A stretch of 64,000 nucleotides of DNA from Eustoma russellianum. Lineage: Eukaryota > Streptophyta > Magnoliopsida > Gentianales > Gentianaceae. The position numbers were made by a program, and so were the translations under genes. The notes beneath the pieces are model-generated. The model did not search any database, was not told the DNA's origin, and saw only the letters and a program-made list of their open reading frames with translations. The stretch spans positions 11,180,798-11,244,797 of the forward strand of contig AP025067.1 in assembly GCA_036186865.1 (NCBI GenBank). Reading direction: 5' to 3'. Shown one piece after another: positions 23,104-34,576 of the stretch (position 1 is its first letter; every line of letters starts with the position of its first letter).

Positions 23104-24076
23104 AAATTTGCTTCTCAATATTCAAGAGATTGATGTGTAGTAATATGTAACATTTCAAAGTCTTGAGCTGATATAGCACATGCTGAAAATTTCAACATGT
23201 GAGACAATGAGTGGCATTTTCTATCACTTAATGAAGACTAATTTACTTTCCAAATTAGTAGGGATTCATTGTATGCTATTTGGAAATGTTTTTACTACTA
23301 TTTTGGCACATGTTTTAGATGATATTCTCAGATTTTTATAGTCATCAAGTGATGACAAATCTCATCCAATCAAGGAGTGCTAAGTAAGCAAGGCCAAGAC
23401 AATCATCCAATCAAGTTGTGCCAAGTAAGCAAGTTGATGTCACATCTATACAAGGCATTCTTCGAAGGACTTAAAAGAAAATTCTCAAGATGGAGATGAT
23501 GCCCTAAGGGGGCGGCCACTTTGAAATAAAAGGAGGAGAAGAAGAGCAAACAAATGCAAGGCAACGATTTCCAAAGTGCAAAAAGACTCTCTACTCCCTT
23601 CTTCTACATTTTTTTCTTCTCCTTCTCTCTCAAACCTATTGTATCTATATTCAAACATATTGAATAGGCTTTATTCATACCATCATACATGCATCATTGC
23701 TGTAAAAGGTTGATCAAGGTATGATCAAACCTTCATCCGCTCAATGGTGGTGTTTGTGATCATTGTGGTTGCTTGTATCGTTACAACATTTTATACTGGT
23801 TCGGTTAAATCAACCTACTCCAGTCTTTGAGGAATTTTATACAAGGAATTCTGTAACTCTAAATAGTTCTTTGTGTTCTTTACTTTACTGCATAGTATTT
23901 TCCGTTTTCAGCATTCTGTATCCATTTCGTCGCTATCTTAAAAATAGCAAACGAATTTTAAAACTTGTAAAATTTTGCAGAAACATAGGCTCATCTCTTA
24001 AGTTTCAATTGGCGTAAGTTTCAACCCATTTGAACAAATATAAGTCATTCAAACGTTAATAGTTCTGAGGTTAGTG
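23104..24076 (+). repeat. Copia B 5' LTR fragment, first duplicate
   Basis: Matches the inner part of LTR B (compare 31046 onward), including one degenerate palindrome at 23177-23202. The promoter block at 23786-23833 is inverted relative to the other B LTRs. It ends at the duplication junction. Confidence 0.85.
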
Positions 24077-25273
24077 TTTCAAATTGCATTTCCAAGTTGG
24101 CAACTTTTGCCAACTAGCTTGTTTTTGGTTGGTCCACTTGTCACCAAGATAAAAAATGAATGCCACATCATATCTACCTGATAAATCATGTTTTTGTACC
24201 AATATATATATGTACAAACTCAGATTTTTGAAGAAGAAATCAACAAACAATAATTGACAAGATTATGTCAATATATAACACCAAAATTCCAACTATTTCT
24301 TCTTGTATGTAGTGATCATTTCCACACCTTTAACACCTTTGATATCTCTGAATATGATGATAAATATGCTCCCATAACATATATAAGAGGGCCTTCAAGA
24401 AAGAAATAGAATGTGACATCACAACTCGTCACATATCCCGCTATAGTCAATAATATCATCATGTGAGAGAAATGATATGAAGAACCACCAAATAATCTTC
24501 AAGATAATAATAATTCAACTCCAGAATAATGATAAGAATATACTCAAGATATTCCTTGAGTGAGAATACCAAAAATACCCTCAGGGATGAAATGACCAAA
24601 ATGTCCCTGGTGAGAGAAAACTCCAGAAATGACTCCGATAGTCAGAAATGAATATTATAACACCTTTGTCATGATGAGTAAGATAAAAATATGTCCTTGA
24701 AGTATATCCACGATATCATGTTCCTACAAAACTCAAAATACCAATTTTGCCCTTTTTGGTAAGTTGAAGAAACTTCCAAGGCACATTAGTCACAATATAT
24801 GTAAAATCACCAAAAACACATAATATTCACATCATGAACATGTATAAATCATATACAAATGAAAACAATCACTTTATCACTTTTTAGAAAAATATTTCTA
24901 AAAACCCTAGATATCGATCGATCGAAGTGCGTCAGCTTCAGAGATCGATGTCTCACCGTAAGTTTCAAAATTTGTCTCTGACCTACATCGATCAATCGAA
25001 GTGAGGGTTTGATGTACATCGATCGATCGATGTGTCTCAGGTTTAGAGATCGATGTCTCACCGTAAGGTCTTGAACTTTCACTGCCTTACATGGATCGAT
25101 CGATGTGAGAGAACTATGTACATAGATCGATCGATGTGCAACAATTTGAGAGATCGATGTCAACTTTTCAACTTTTTCAACTTTTGAACACATATAACAT
25201 CATGTATGATATTTTTATGTATTCACCACTTAAAATCATGACTTTAAAAATTATCCAAACATATTTTTCAACA
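24077..25273 (-). repeat. Partial copia A LTR, second duplicate
   Basis: Corresponds to 21917-23103 and ends in the same TTTTCAACA before LTR B sequence. It is part of the tandem duplication, not an independent solo LTR: it has no TG start and no target duplication. Confidence 0.85.
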
Positions 25274-26721
25274 AAATTTGCTTCTCAATATTCAAGGGAT
25301 TGATGTGTAGTAATATGTAACATTTCAAAGTCTTGAGATGATATAGCACACGCTGAAAATTTCAGCATGTGAGACAATGAGTGGCGTTTTCTATGGCTTA
25401 ATGGAGACTAATTTACTTTCCAAATTAGTAGGGATTCATTGTATGCTATTTGGAAACGTTTTTACGACTATTTTGGCACATGTTTTAGATGATATTCTCA
25501 GATTTTTACAGTCATTAAGTGATGACAAATCTCATCCAATCAAGAAGTGCCAAGTAAGCAAGACCATGACAATCATCCAATCAAGTTGTGCCAAGTAAGA
25601 AAGTTGATGTCACATCTATACAGGCATTCTTCCAAGAACTTAATAGAAAATTCTCAAGATGGAGATGATTCCCTAGGGGGGCGGCCACTTTGAAATAAAA
25701 GGAGGAGAAGAAGAGCAAACAAATGCAAGACAAGTCTTACAATTTCCAAAGTGCAAAAAGACTCTCTACTCTCTTCTTCTACATTTTTTTTCTTCTCCTT
25801 CTCTCTCAAACCTATTGTATCTATATTCAAACATATTGAATAGGCTTTATTCATACCACCATACACGCATCATTGTTGTAAAAGGTTGATCAAGGTGTGA
25901 TCAAACCTTCATCCGCTCGGTGGTGGTGTTCGTGATCATTGTGGTTGCTTGTATCGTTACGACATTTTATACTAGTTTGGTCAAATCAACCTACTCCAGT
26001 CTTCGAGGAATTTTATACAAGGAATTCCATAACTCCAAATCGTTCCTTGTGTTCTTTACTTTACTGCACAGTATTTTCAGTTTCCAGCATTTTGTATCTA
26101 TTTTGTTGCAATCTTAAAAATAGCAAATGAATTTCAAAAATTGTAAAATTTTGCAGAAACATAGCCTCATCTCTTAAGTTTCATTTGGCAAAAGTTTCAA
26201 CCCATTTGAACAGGTATAAGTCATTCAAACGTTAATAGTTCTGAGACTAGTGAAATCTGATTTTCAGACTTGCAAAGGTTGAGAACTTGAACGTATTTGA
26301 CATACTTACCAAAGGAATTTTTCAAAAATGTTTCAACCCATTTAAATACATATAGTAAGGGTTTTTTAATTAAAGTTTCAGACCATTTGGAGTTACGGAT
26401 TAATCGGAATAAAATTTTCAAATCAGACTACTGTTTCTGGCAGATTTGCGCAATATGACCACAAACAATTTTTCAAGGGGTTAGAGATTGATTTTTAATC
26501 TGAAATTTTTAGGAGATACTTAGAACATTTGAGATTAGAATCTATCCAAATTTCAGAATTTTTGAAGGCATGTAACCTAGTTCTTAAAACGTTTCAAAAC
26601 AGGATCTGAAAATAGAAACTGTTTTCAGAAGTTGGGTTTTTTAGGTTAAAATATTTTAAAAACCGAATTTTCCGCACCCACTATTCAACCCCCCTTCTAG
26701 TGGTTCCTTACAGGTCCTACA
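25274..26721 (+). repeat. Copia B 5' LTR, 3' portion
   Basis: Continues LTR B to its end at CCTACA, directly before the primer site. It has the palindrome at 25345-25371 and the inverted promoter block at 25965-26008. The 5' part of this LTR is off the window, beyond copia A. Confidence 0.88.
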
Positions 26722-26723
26722 AG

Positions 26724-26735
26724 TGGTATTAGAGC
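26724..26735 (+). other. Copia B primer binding site
   Basis: TGGTATTAGAGC two bases after the LTR end. One base differs from the standard initiator-Met site. Confidence 0.85.
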
Positions 26736-26777
26736 ACATGCACACTAACAACAAGGAGATCCAACGATCTAAGTGAG

Positions 26778-27790
26778 ATGGCAACCACTAGCTTCAAAAC
26801 CAAACAAGAAGGTATGTCGAGTCAAAGGCCTCCTCTTTTTGATGGTGAGTCCTTTATCCAATTGAAACTTATAATGAAACTATTTCTTATGGCTATTGAT
26901 ATTGATCTATGGTCTATTATAGAAGACGGTCCATTTGTTCCCTCTAAATTATCTACTGTAGATGGTGTCACACTAGAGGTTGTCAAACCAAAAAAAGAAT
27001 ACACTAGTGATGACAAAAAGAGACTAAGTATGAATGCTAAAGCCATGCAATTACTTTCAAACGGGGTAAGTAAAAGTGAATCTAGTTACGTATCTAATTG
27101 CTCTTGTGCTCAAGAGATGTGGAGAATTCTTGAAATGAAACATGAAGGGACTAGCCAAGTAAAGGAGTCCAAGATTAATATGCTTATGTCCACACTTGAG
27201 TGTTTCAAATTATTGCCAAATGAGTCTATTGTTGGTATGTATTTACGATTGACTAACATTTATAACTCTTTTGAGTCTCTTGGCAAAGCTTTCTCTACGT
27301 AGGAAAAGGTCCAAAAGGTATTAAGAAGCCTTCCATCTAAATGGGACTCTAAAGTCACAGCAATAGAGGAGAGTATAGAAACAAAGTCAATACAAATAGA
27401 GGAACGTATGCGAAAACAAACTCACATTAAGGAAATTTGAATCAGCGTCAAAACAAGGTAAGACTATTGCTTTTAAATCAAATGAATACGTCTCTACTTC
27501 TTCCGATCACGTAGAAGATAGTGATTCCGAATCAGACAATGATGATCTAATACTATTGGCTAAAGGTTTGAGAAAATTCATGAGAAAGTCATTTAAAAAC
27601 AAAACTAAGACTACTTCCACTAAAAGAAATAAAATTAAAACAAATGACAAGGACGTAAAGTGCTATGAATGCGGGAAACTTGGACATTTGTCATATGACT
27701 GTCCTAACAATGACAAGCAAACAAACAAACACCCTGACAAGGATTGGACCAATACTAGACTCGTCTCAGAACATAAACCAATATATAGTT
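26778..27790 (+). pseudogene. gag: Copia B1 gag with zinc knuckle
   Basis: Starts MATTSFKTKQEGMSSQRPPL, the usual SIRE-type gag start about 50 bp after the primer site. The capsid-like part (DLWSIIEDGP, MWRILEMKHEGTSQVKESK) runs to a TAG at 27300-27302, then resumes in frame (EKVQKVLRSLPSKWDSKV). It shifts frame near 27420 and continues in 27556-27792 with a basic stretch and the zinc knuckle CYECGKLGHLSYDC. The coiled-coil part seen in copia A is missing because of the deletion into integrase. Confidence 0.85.
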
Positions 27791-28449
27791 AATCGTCTGC
27801 CAATTAGAAAGAAAATAAATAAAACTCCTTATGAGATAGTAAATGATCGCATGCCTAAAATTGATTACTTTCATGTGTTTGGTTGCAAATGCTTTGTTTT
27901 TAATACAAAAGATAATTTAGATAAATTTGAATTTAAATCAATTGAATGCATTTTTGTTGGATATTCTGTGAATTCTAAAGCATATAGATGTTATGATCCC
28001 ATCACTAGACAAATTTTAGAATCCATTCATGTGAAGTTTAATGAATTTGGCGAGGTTGAAAAAGATAAAGAATATGACAATGACTTTGAACTAAAGCCCG
28101 TGTTAGATGATGTAGAAGATGATATCGTGCATGATGAATCTAAAATACTAGAAATGCATGATCACTTAGAAATGCATGAGAACTTAGAAAATAATCAACC
28201 AAGATGGCATAGGAATCACCCAGACCTTATCATAGGCGATATAACTCAAGGTGTCCGACCACGTAGAAGAATAACTTCGGATGAAATAAACCAATTTCAT
28301 GCTATGATATCCAAAATTGAACCTTTGATGCTTTGAGTGATTCTTCTTGGATTGATGCTATGCATGATGAATCAAATCAATTCGTAAGAAATGATGTATG
28401 GGATTTAGTGCCACGACCACAAGATAAGACAATAATAGGCACAAAGTAG
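27791..28449 (+). pseudogene. pol: Copia B1 integrase C-terminal remnant
   Basis: From IVNRLPIRKKINKTPYEIV through FGCKCFVFNTKD and IECIFVGYSVNSKAYRCYDP to PRWHRNHPDLIIGD. This is the C-terminal module after the integrase core. The zinc site and D-D-E residues are absent. The joint to gag is at about 27782, inside a TATATAGTTAATC sequence also present in B2 at 35032. A frameshift near 28330 leads to the reverse transcriptase frame. Confidence 0.85.
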
Positions 28450-29091
28450 GTGTTTAGAAATAAAATGAATGAAGAAGGTAAAGTTGTTAGAAACAAGGCG
28501 AGACTTGTAGCACAAGGATATAATCAAGAAGAAGGAATAGACTACGACGAAACATTTGCACCCGTAGCACGTTTAGAAGCCATACGACTATTACTTGCCA
28601 TTGCTTGCATGAAAGGTTTTAAACTCTATCAAATGGATGTAAAAAGTGTATTTTTAAATGGCTTTATACAAGAAGAAGCATACGTGAAGCAACCACTCGG
28701 ATTTGAAGATTTGAAATACCCTGATCAGGTGTACAAATTAAAGAAGGCACTTTATGGCTTAAAACAACCACCTAGGGCTTTGTATGATCGTTTTGCTACT
28801 TTCCTTCTAGAAAATAGATTTAAAAGAGGCACCATAGATAGAACCTTATTCTTGAAACAAGATAAATCGGATTTACTAATTATTCAAATTTATGTTGATG
28901 ACATCATTTTTGGATCTACATCTCATAAACTTGTTGAAGAATTTGAAATGTGCATGAAATCCGAGTTTGAAATGTCTATGGTTGGTGAATCGAATTACTT
29001 CCTTGGCTTGCAAATTAAACAAACTAGTAAAGGCATTCACATAAGTCAAGTTAAATATAAAAACGACATGATTAAAAAGTTCAATTTTTAG
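28450..29091 (+). pseudogene. pol: Copia B1 reverse transcriptase
   Basis: 213 open codons: NKARLVAQGYNQEEGIDYDE, FAPVARLEAIRLLLAIAC, MDVKSVFLNGFIQEE, KKALYGLKQPPRA and the catalytic IQIYVDDIIFGST. A TAG at 28447-28449 precedes it in frame where Trp is expected (B2 reads TGG there). It ends at a TAG after MIKKFNF that B2 shares. The catalytic Asp pair is present, but the frame is isolated. Confidence 0.88.
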
Positions 29092-29585
29092 AAGTTAAAA
29101 CCATCCCCCACCCTTATGAGTGTCACCACTAAACTAGATAAAGATGAAAATGGAAAAGATTTTGATAACGCTTTATATAGGTCTATGATTGGTTCTTTGC
29201 TTTATCTTACCGCAAGTAGACCCGATATCATGTTTAGTGTTTGTATGTGTGCACGTTTTCAAAGCCAACCTAAAGTGTCTCATTATAACGCTGTGAAAAG
29301 AATATTTCGATACATTAAGCACACCCCCACTTTAGGAATTTGGTATGATAAAAATTATGAATTTAACTTGCATGCTTATACCGATGCGGATTATGGTGGA
29401 TGTAAAATAGATAGAAAAAGCACAAGTGGCACTTGTCAATTTATAGGAAATTCATTAATTTCTTGGTTTTTGAAAAAGCAAGCAAGTGTGGCCTTATCTA
29501 CTACCGAAGCTTAATGCATGGCACTTAGTCTTTGCTGCACACAACTCTTACGGTTAAAACAACTGTCTGATTTTGGTATCACGGT
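29092..29585 (+). pseudogene. pol: Copia B1 RNase H, truncated
   Basis: KLKPSPTLMSVTTKLDKDE follows the shared TAG. Then come YRSMIGSLLYLTASRPD, YTDADYGGCKIDRKS, GTCQFIGNSLISW and STTEA, ending in TAA at 29512-29514. A deletion near 29586 of about 390 bp relative to B2 removed the C-terminal RNase H helix region. Confidence 0.85.
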
Positions 29586-29656
29586 TTGAATTTGTGCACG
29601 ATTAGAGGGGGATCAATTAAATTTAAATCATGAACTAAGGTTATATTGTAAATCAT

Positions 29657-29669
29657 CAAAAGGGGAGAT
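29657..29669 (+). other. Copia B1 polypurine tract
   Basis: CAAAAGGGGAGAT directly before the LTR start TGTTGAG. Confidence 0.85.
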
Positions 29670-30037
29670 TGTTGAGAAAAAGGGTTTGAGTGATTCACAA
29701 AAATGCATGATTTAAATAACGTATGCTAAAGAAATGCATGACACAATTTATGACTTGACACGTTTTTTGCGACAAACCTGCCTAATATACTTTATATATA
29801 ATGTTGCTGTACTAACAAGCCATGAAGCTTTAAAGCTTACATCAAATGGCAAATATTTGTTGTGTTTGAACTATTTTCAGGTGCCACCACTAATGAACTA
29901 AACTAGTTCATTAAGTGAAGTACTTAGTTAAATGAACTAAGTAGTTCATTTAAAGGGAGATATATTTGGAGAAGGCATGATGGCAACAAATTGAAGAATC
30001 GAAAGTCTCCTCCCACCTCTTCACATGTTTTTCATAT

Positions 30038-30047
<10 letters not shown>

Positions 30048-30094
<47 letters not shown>
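30048..30094. repeat. (TA)n microsatellite in LTR B1
   Basis: About 47 bp of alternating A and T. The same place in B2 (37678-37728) is an interrupted TA tract. Confidence 0.9.
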
Positions 30095-30097
<3 letters not shown>

Positions 30098-31821
30098 GAT
30101 TTTTTAAAAAGGCACAATGCACTTATATTCTAACGTACTACCGACACGTTATATATATTACGAACGTACATAAACATCACACCACTATACTTACCTCATA
30201 TTTCTGAGTATATTCAGGTCTTATATCATATTATATAGGTCATGGTGATGACAAAATTATAACGTCACGTTACAAGGTTCTAAACCAAAAATTGTCGTAT
30301 CGGATGACAACCGAAACTTCGCTAACGTGTCATGTACTTGCCATATATAGATGGCCAGCCCCTACACTTCAAAAATGCCCAAAATTTTCGTGGCTAACAT
30401 GGTAAACTCAGCCATAAAATCATTCCATGTTGGCACACACAAATCATCCCCAATTAAGGTCAAATTGTGGAGATTCCAAGTTCATCTTTTTAAGCACATG
30501 GGGGCGCCACTTTATCAGCCATTAGAGCTGAATATTAAAGTTATTTTATGTATATAATGTGTGACATAATATATATAACATGTGAACAAATTTTTAATTT
30601 AATCGGAGAAAAATCGCATAATCGACAAAAGTCGAAAATTCGGTTTTCTACGAACACGACACATGGAACATTTTTGGCATGACATGTAACATGTATCTAG
30701 ACACTTTTTACATATTCAATACATATTAAAGTGTTCTAGAATATTCAAATTAGGGCTGATTGGAATATACCATATGTGTATAATTATTGTGCAATATTTG
30801 ACAAAGTTTACAAAGGTAAAATTCAGCACATGCTCAAGACCATGCCACAAGCCTACTACTTCTAAATGGAGCCTATGTGGAGCTTAGTTGGCATCTTGAT
30901 TGGTGAATAATGTACTACACAAGGTTAGTGAATTAATGGAGGGAGCTACACAAGGTAATATTTCAAACTCCTTAGCAAATGAAACAAATGCTGAAAATTC
31001 AGCATGTGAGACAAAGCTGGCCAATTTTTACTACCTTATTGGTGACAAATTTGCTTCTCAATATTCAAGGGATTGATGTGTAGTAATATGGTAATATTTC
31101 AAAGTCTTGAGATGATCTAGCACATGCTGAAAATTTCAGCATGTGAGAGAATGAGTGGCGTTTTCTATGGCTTAATGGAGACTAATTTACTTTTCAAATT
31201 AGTAGGGATTGATTGTATGCTATTTTGAAATGTTTTTACTACTATTTTGGCACATGTTTTAGATGATATTCACAGATTTTTACAGTCATTAAGTGATGAC
31301 AAATCTCATCCAATCAAGGAGTGCCAAGTAAGCAAGGCCAAGACAATCATCCAATCAAGTTGTGCCAAGTAAGCAAGTTGATGTCACATCTATACAAGGC
31401 ATTCTTCCAAGGACTTAAAATAAAATTCTCAAGATGGAGATGATGCCCTAGGGGGGCGGCCACTTTGAAATAAAAGGAGGAGAAGAAGAGCAAACAAATG
31501 CAAGACAAGTCTTACAATTTCTAAAGTGCAAAAAGACTCTCTACTCTCTTCTTCTACATTTTTTCTTCTCCTTCTCTCTCAAACCTAGTGTATCTATATT
31601 CAAACATATTGAATAGGCTTTATTCATACCACCATACACGCATCATTTTTGTAAGAGGTTGATCAAGGTGTGATCAAACCTTCATCCGCTCGGTGGTGGT
31701 GTTCGTGATCAGTGATGTTGCTTGTAATGTTTGTAAAGGGTTAGAGTTGGTGTGTAACTCCAGAAACCCTTGTGGTAAGGTGTTAATTTTGTTTAGTGAT
31801 AACCGAGGAAAGTGTCCTCGA

Positions 31822-31860
31822 AGACTGGAATAGGTTGATTTAACCGAACTAGTATAAAAT
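31822..31860 (+). promoter_or_regulatory. Conserved core promoter block of LTR B1
   Basis: GACTGGAATAGGTTG, then AACCGAACTAG, then TATAAAAT. The block recurs in LTRs B2 (39430-39467), D (minus, 41829-41870 and each repeat unit) and G (58897-58940, minus), with a related version in A. The TATA box faces the direction of element transcription. GGTT/AACC and CTGG/CCAG halves could pair. Confidence 0.6.
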
Positions 31861-32534
31861 TCTTTGTGTTCTTTTCTTTACTGCAAAAAATTTTCAGTTT
31901 CTAGCATTCTATATCCCTTTCGTTGCAATCTTGAAAATAGCAAACGAATTTCAAAAATTGTAAAATTTTGTAGAAACATAGATCATCTCTTAAGTTTCAT
32001 TTGGCGTAAGTTTCAACCCATTTGGACAAGTATAAGTCCTTCAAACGTTAATAGTTCTGAGACAAGTGCAATCTGATTTTAAGACTTGCAAAGGTTGAGA
32101 ACTTGAACGTAATTGACATACTTTCCAAAGGAATTTTTCAAAACTTTTCACCATTTTTAAATAAATATAAAGGGGTTTTTAATTAAAGTTTCAGACCATT
32201 TGGAGTTACGGATTAATCGGAATAAATTTTTCAAATCACACTACTGTTTCTTGCAGATTTATGCAATCTGACCACAAACGCTTTTTCAAGGGGTTAGAGC
32301 TTGATTTTTGATCTGACATTTTTAGGAGATACTCAGAACATCTGAGATTAGAATCTCTCCAAATTTCAGAATCTTTGAAGGCCTGTAACCTAGTTTTTCA
32401 GACATTTCAAAACTGGATCTAAAAACAGAAATTGTTTTCGGAAATTGGGTTTTTGGGTTGAAATATTTTAAAAACCAAATTTTCCGCACCCACTATTCAA
32501 CCCCCCCTTCTAGTGGTGCCTTACAGGTCCTACT

Positions 32535-34135
32535 GATCATAATAAAATAACATGCAAGAACATAGTATGTATCATCTCATGATGGTGGTCATACTACACA
32601 TAACATACAACATATGAAGCTAGGAATAGAGATTTTTATGTCATTTCTCCTCTCTAAGACCATGATCATCACTTTACACATCATGATGATGGTGATGAAT
32701 TCATGGATATAAAGGGGGTCATGGTTGTCCCCTATAGAAAGGAAACAATGATGATGCTAACATGGATGATGTTCAAAGATAGCATCTTGGTATACATGCA
32801 TAAAGGAATAATTAATATTGCATCATTATAAGACTTCCATTCTCTATTTCCATGATAATCTTTTCTATTACATATAAGTATAGAAGAATTGACATGCATG
32901 TATCAAAATGGCAAAGGAGATGATTCTTAGCGCACTTATTAGCATAATATACTCATATGTCTACCATTTGGCATTTAAGTGTAAAGATAATAAGAAAGAT
33001 GCATTCTTCTTGACATGCATAGCTTAGATGGTCCATTAGTGACAAAATTTCATCTTGCATGTTAGATTATAGTAGCATTCTAAACACACTTGATGGTTTC
33101 ATTCAATAAAAGAACACATACATCATCAATTTTAACATGCAAGCCTTCATTCATGTCAATAAACTTAGAGACCATAATTTTAGTTTCATGCATGATCCAC
33201 TAGTTATTAATGAGCATAATATACTTAGATTTCAATTTCCTTCAAAGAACTAGGAAGAAATACTTGCCTTGGTAGCTTGAGTCTTACACTAATTGATGAA
33301 AGATTTCTTCTTTGGTCCCTTGGAAGGTAGTCATGACCTTGAAGGACTAGAATGCTCCTACTTGCTCCACTAAGATTACTCCTTCTTCCTCTATTATGAA
33401 GGTTGTCGGTTATGACCTTATGGATTTGAGTGCATGCCTACTTGTTTTTCCCTTGAACATGTAAAGAGTTCTCCTTCCCTTGGCTTTGTTGTTCTCGGTT
33501 GAATGATGATGGGGGAAGGAAGACTTGGTTTTGTAGAGGAAAAAGAGAGGGAGAGAAGGGTGCTGGTAAAATTATGAGTGAGACTACTAAGTGTAGAATG
33601 AAGGAAGGAAACAAAGTGAGATGTATTTTATTGCCTAAGGGAAGCCTTGGCCGAATGGAGTGGTGGGACGAATGATGAGGTTCTTCTTGAATTGTGAAGA
33701 GGGTGAAGAGAAAAAGAGATTGCATGCAATGGGAGTGGGTATTAGTCTTACATTGTGTAAGACTTGAAATGATTATGGAAGAATAAACAAGAGGAAGGAA
33801 TAAAAATTCTTGGAGTAAATGAAGAGGGCCGGATGGGGTAGTAGCTAGAGGAATGATGGAGCTTCTTGGGTTTGAGAAACTATTGTGCATGAAATCGTAT
33901 TGGTGGTATTTAGCTTGTGTAAGAAATAGAAGTGATAGATGTCATTGTCTTATTCTCCACTGGGTTAATGGCCGAAGATTTTTAGTATTAGTGGAGGGAA
34001 ATTTATGGGTTGCTTGAGAATTGTGACAATGGAGAATTCGTTTTTGCATGTGGTTTGATTGGTAGTCAAATCACTTTGTGTAAGATTTGGGTAAGAATTG
34101 AAGATAGGAGATGGATTGAAAGAAAGAAAACTTTT
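32535..34135 (-). repeat. Chromovirus E LTR segment, duplicated copy
   Basis: Starts GATCATAATAAA directly after LTR B1 and matches 40144-41161 plus 51299 to about 51884. It stops at about 34131-34141, where integration-unrelated joining leads into the copia B protease region. Mostly noncoding. A 150-codon minus frame at 33438-33890 shows no family resemblance and is treated as chance. Confidence 0.82.
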
Positions 34136-34576
34136 CCTTTTCCTTCGGAGACAACATTGAAGGAAGAATCATTGGAAAAGGTACAATCGGAAGCCTATGT
34201 ACTCTTCAAATATCCATTGTCTTCTTGGTAAGTAATCTATCCTATAATCTACTTAGCATCTCATAGTTTATTGACAACGGTTTTGATGTGTGTTTCACTC
34301 ATCCATATTGCAACATAATAAATAAAAACGGAGAAATAGTATTAAAACGAAAAAGAGAAGGAAATATTTTTACACTTTCTATGGATGATATGTAGACGCT
34401 AAGGTTGTTTTATGTCAAATGAACCTAACGTTAACATGTGGCATAGGCGATTAGGACACATTGGCATTTCAACGCTAGAAAAACTTCAACGAAAGAACCT
34501 AATACGAGGATTGTCTAAACTTGATTTAGGCAACTTTCAGTTGTGTGAATCTTGTATTAAAGGCAAACACACGCGG
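34131..34576 (+). pseudogene. pol: Copia B2 protease end and integrase zinc domain
   Basis: One frame reads SFGDNIEGRIIGKGTIG, then LVSNLSYNLLSIS, a stop, and FIDNGFDVCF, matching the latter half of copia protease. The catalytic Asp lies upstream and is absent. Further on, after stops near 34394-34430, MWHRRLGHIGIST...LCESCIKGKHT supplies the integrase H-H-C-C zinc site. A frameshift near 34576 separates it from the integrase core. Confidence 0.8.

Larger units (their letters stand above)
21917..26252. repeat. 2.16-kb tandem duplication spanning the A/B LTR boundary
   Basis: 21917-24076 and 24077-26252 are successive copies. Each runs from the middle of LTR A (TTTCAAATTGCATTTCC), across its end, into LTR B. 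At 24076/24077 LTR B sequence (TTAGTG) jumps straight back to mid LTR A. The copies differ at many bases, so the event is not recent or an assembly repeat. Confidence 0.88.
26722..29669 (+). mobile_element. Copia B copy 1 (SIRE-like), internal region with deletions
   Basis: Order: primer site, gag, then directly the C-terminal part of integrase, reverse transcriptase, RNase H, purine tract. Compared with B2, a deletion at about 27780 removed the end of gag, the protease and most of integrase. A second deletion near 29586 removed the RNase H end. Both joints lie at short shared sequence. Stops shared with B2 show that both descend from one already defective insertion. Confidence 0.9.
29670..32534 (+). 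repeat. Copia B1 3' LTR (2865 bp)
   Basis: Starts TGTTGAGAAAAAGGG and ends CCTACT (CCTACA in the other copies). It has a (TA)n tract at 30048-30094, palindromes at 30985-31007 and 31120-31146, and the promoter block with TATAAAAT at 31853-31860. Homologous to LTRs 37313-40143 (same strand) and to D and G (opposite strand). Confidence 0.93.

Noticed and set aside
24077..25273. Considered as an independent solo LTR of copia A
   Set aside because: It starts in mid LTR with no TG terminus or target duplication, and the flanking LTR B sequence is duplicated with it.
33438..33890. 150-codon minus-strand ORF in E LTR, partly repeated at 41044 and 51289
   Set aside because: Low-complexity Ser/Leu/Pro composition, frame broken differently in each E copy, no recognisable domain.
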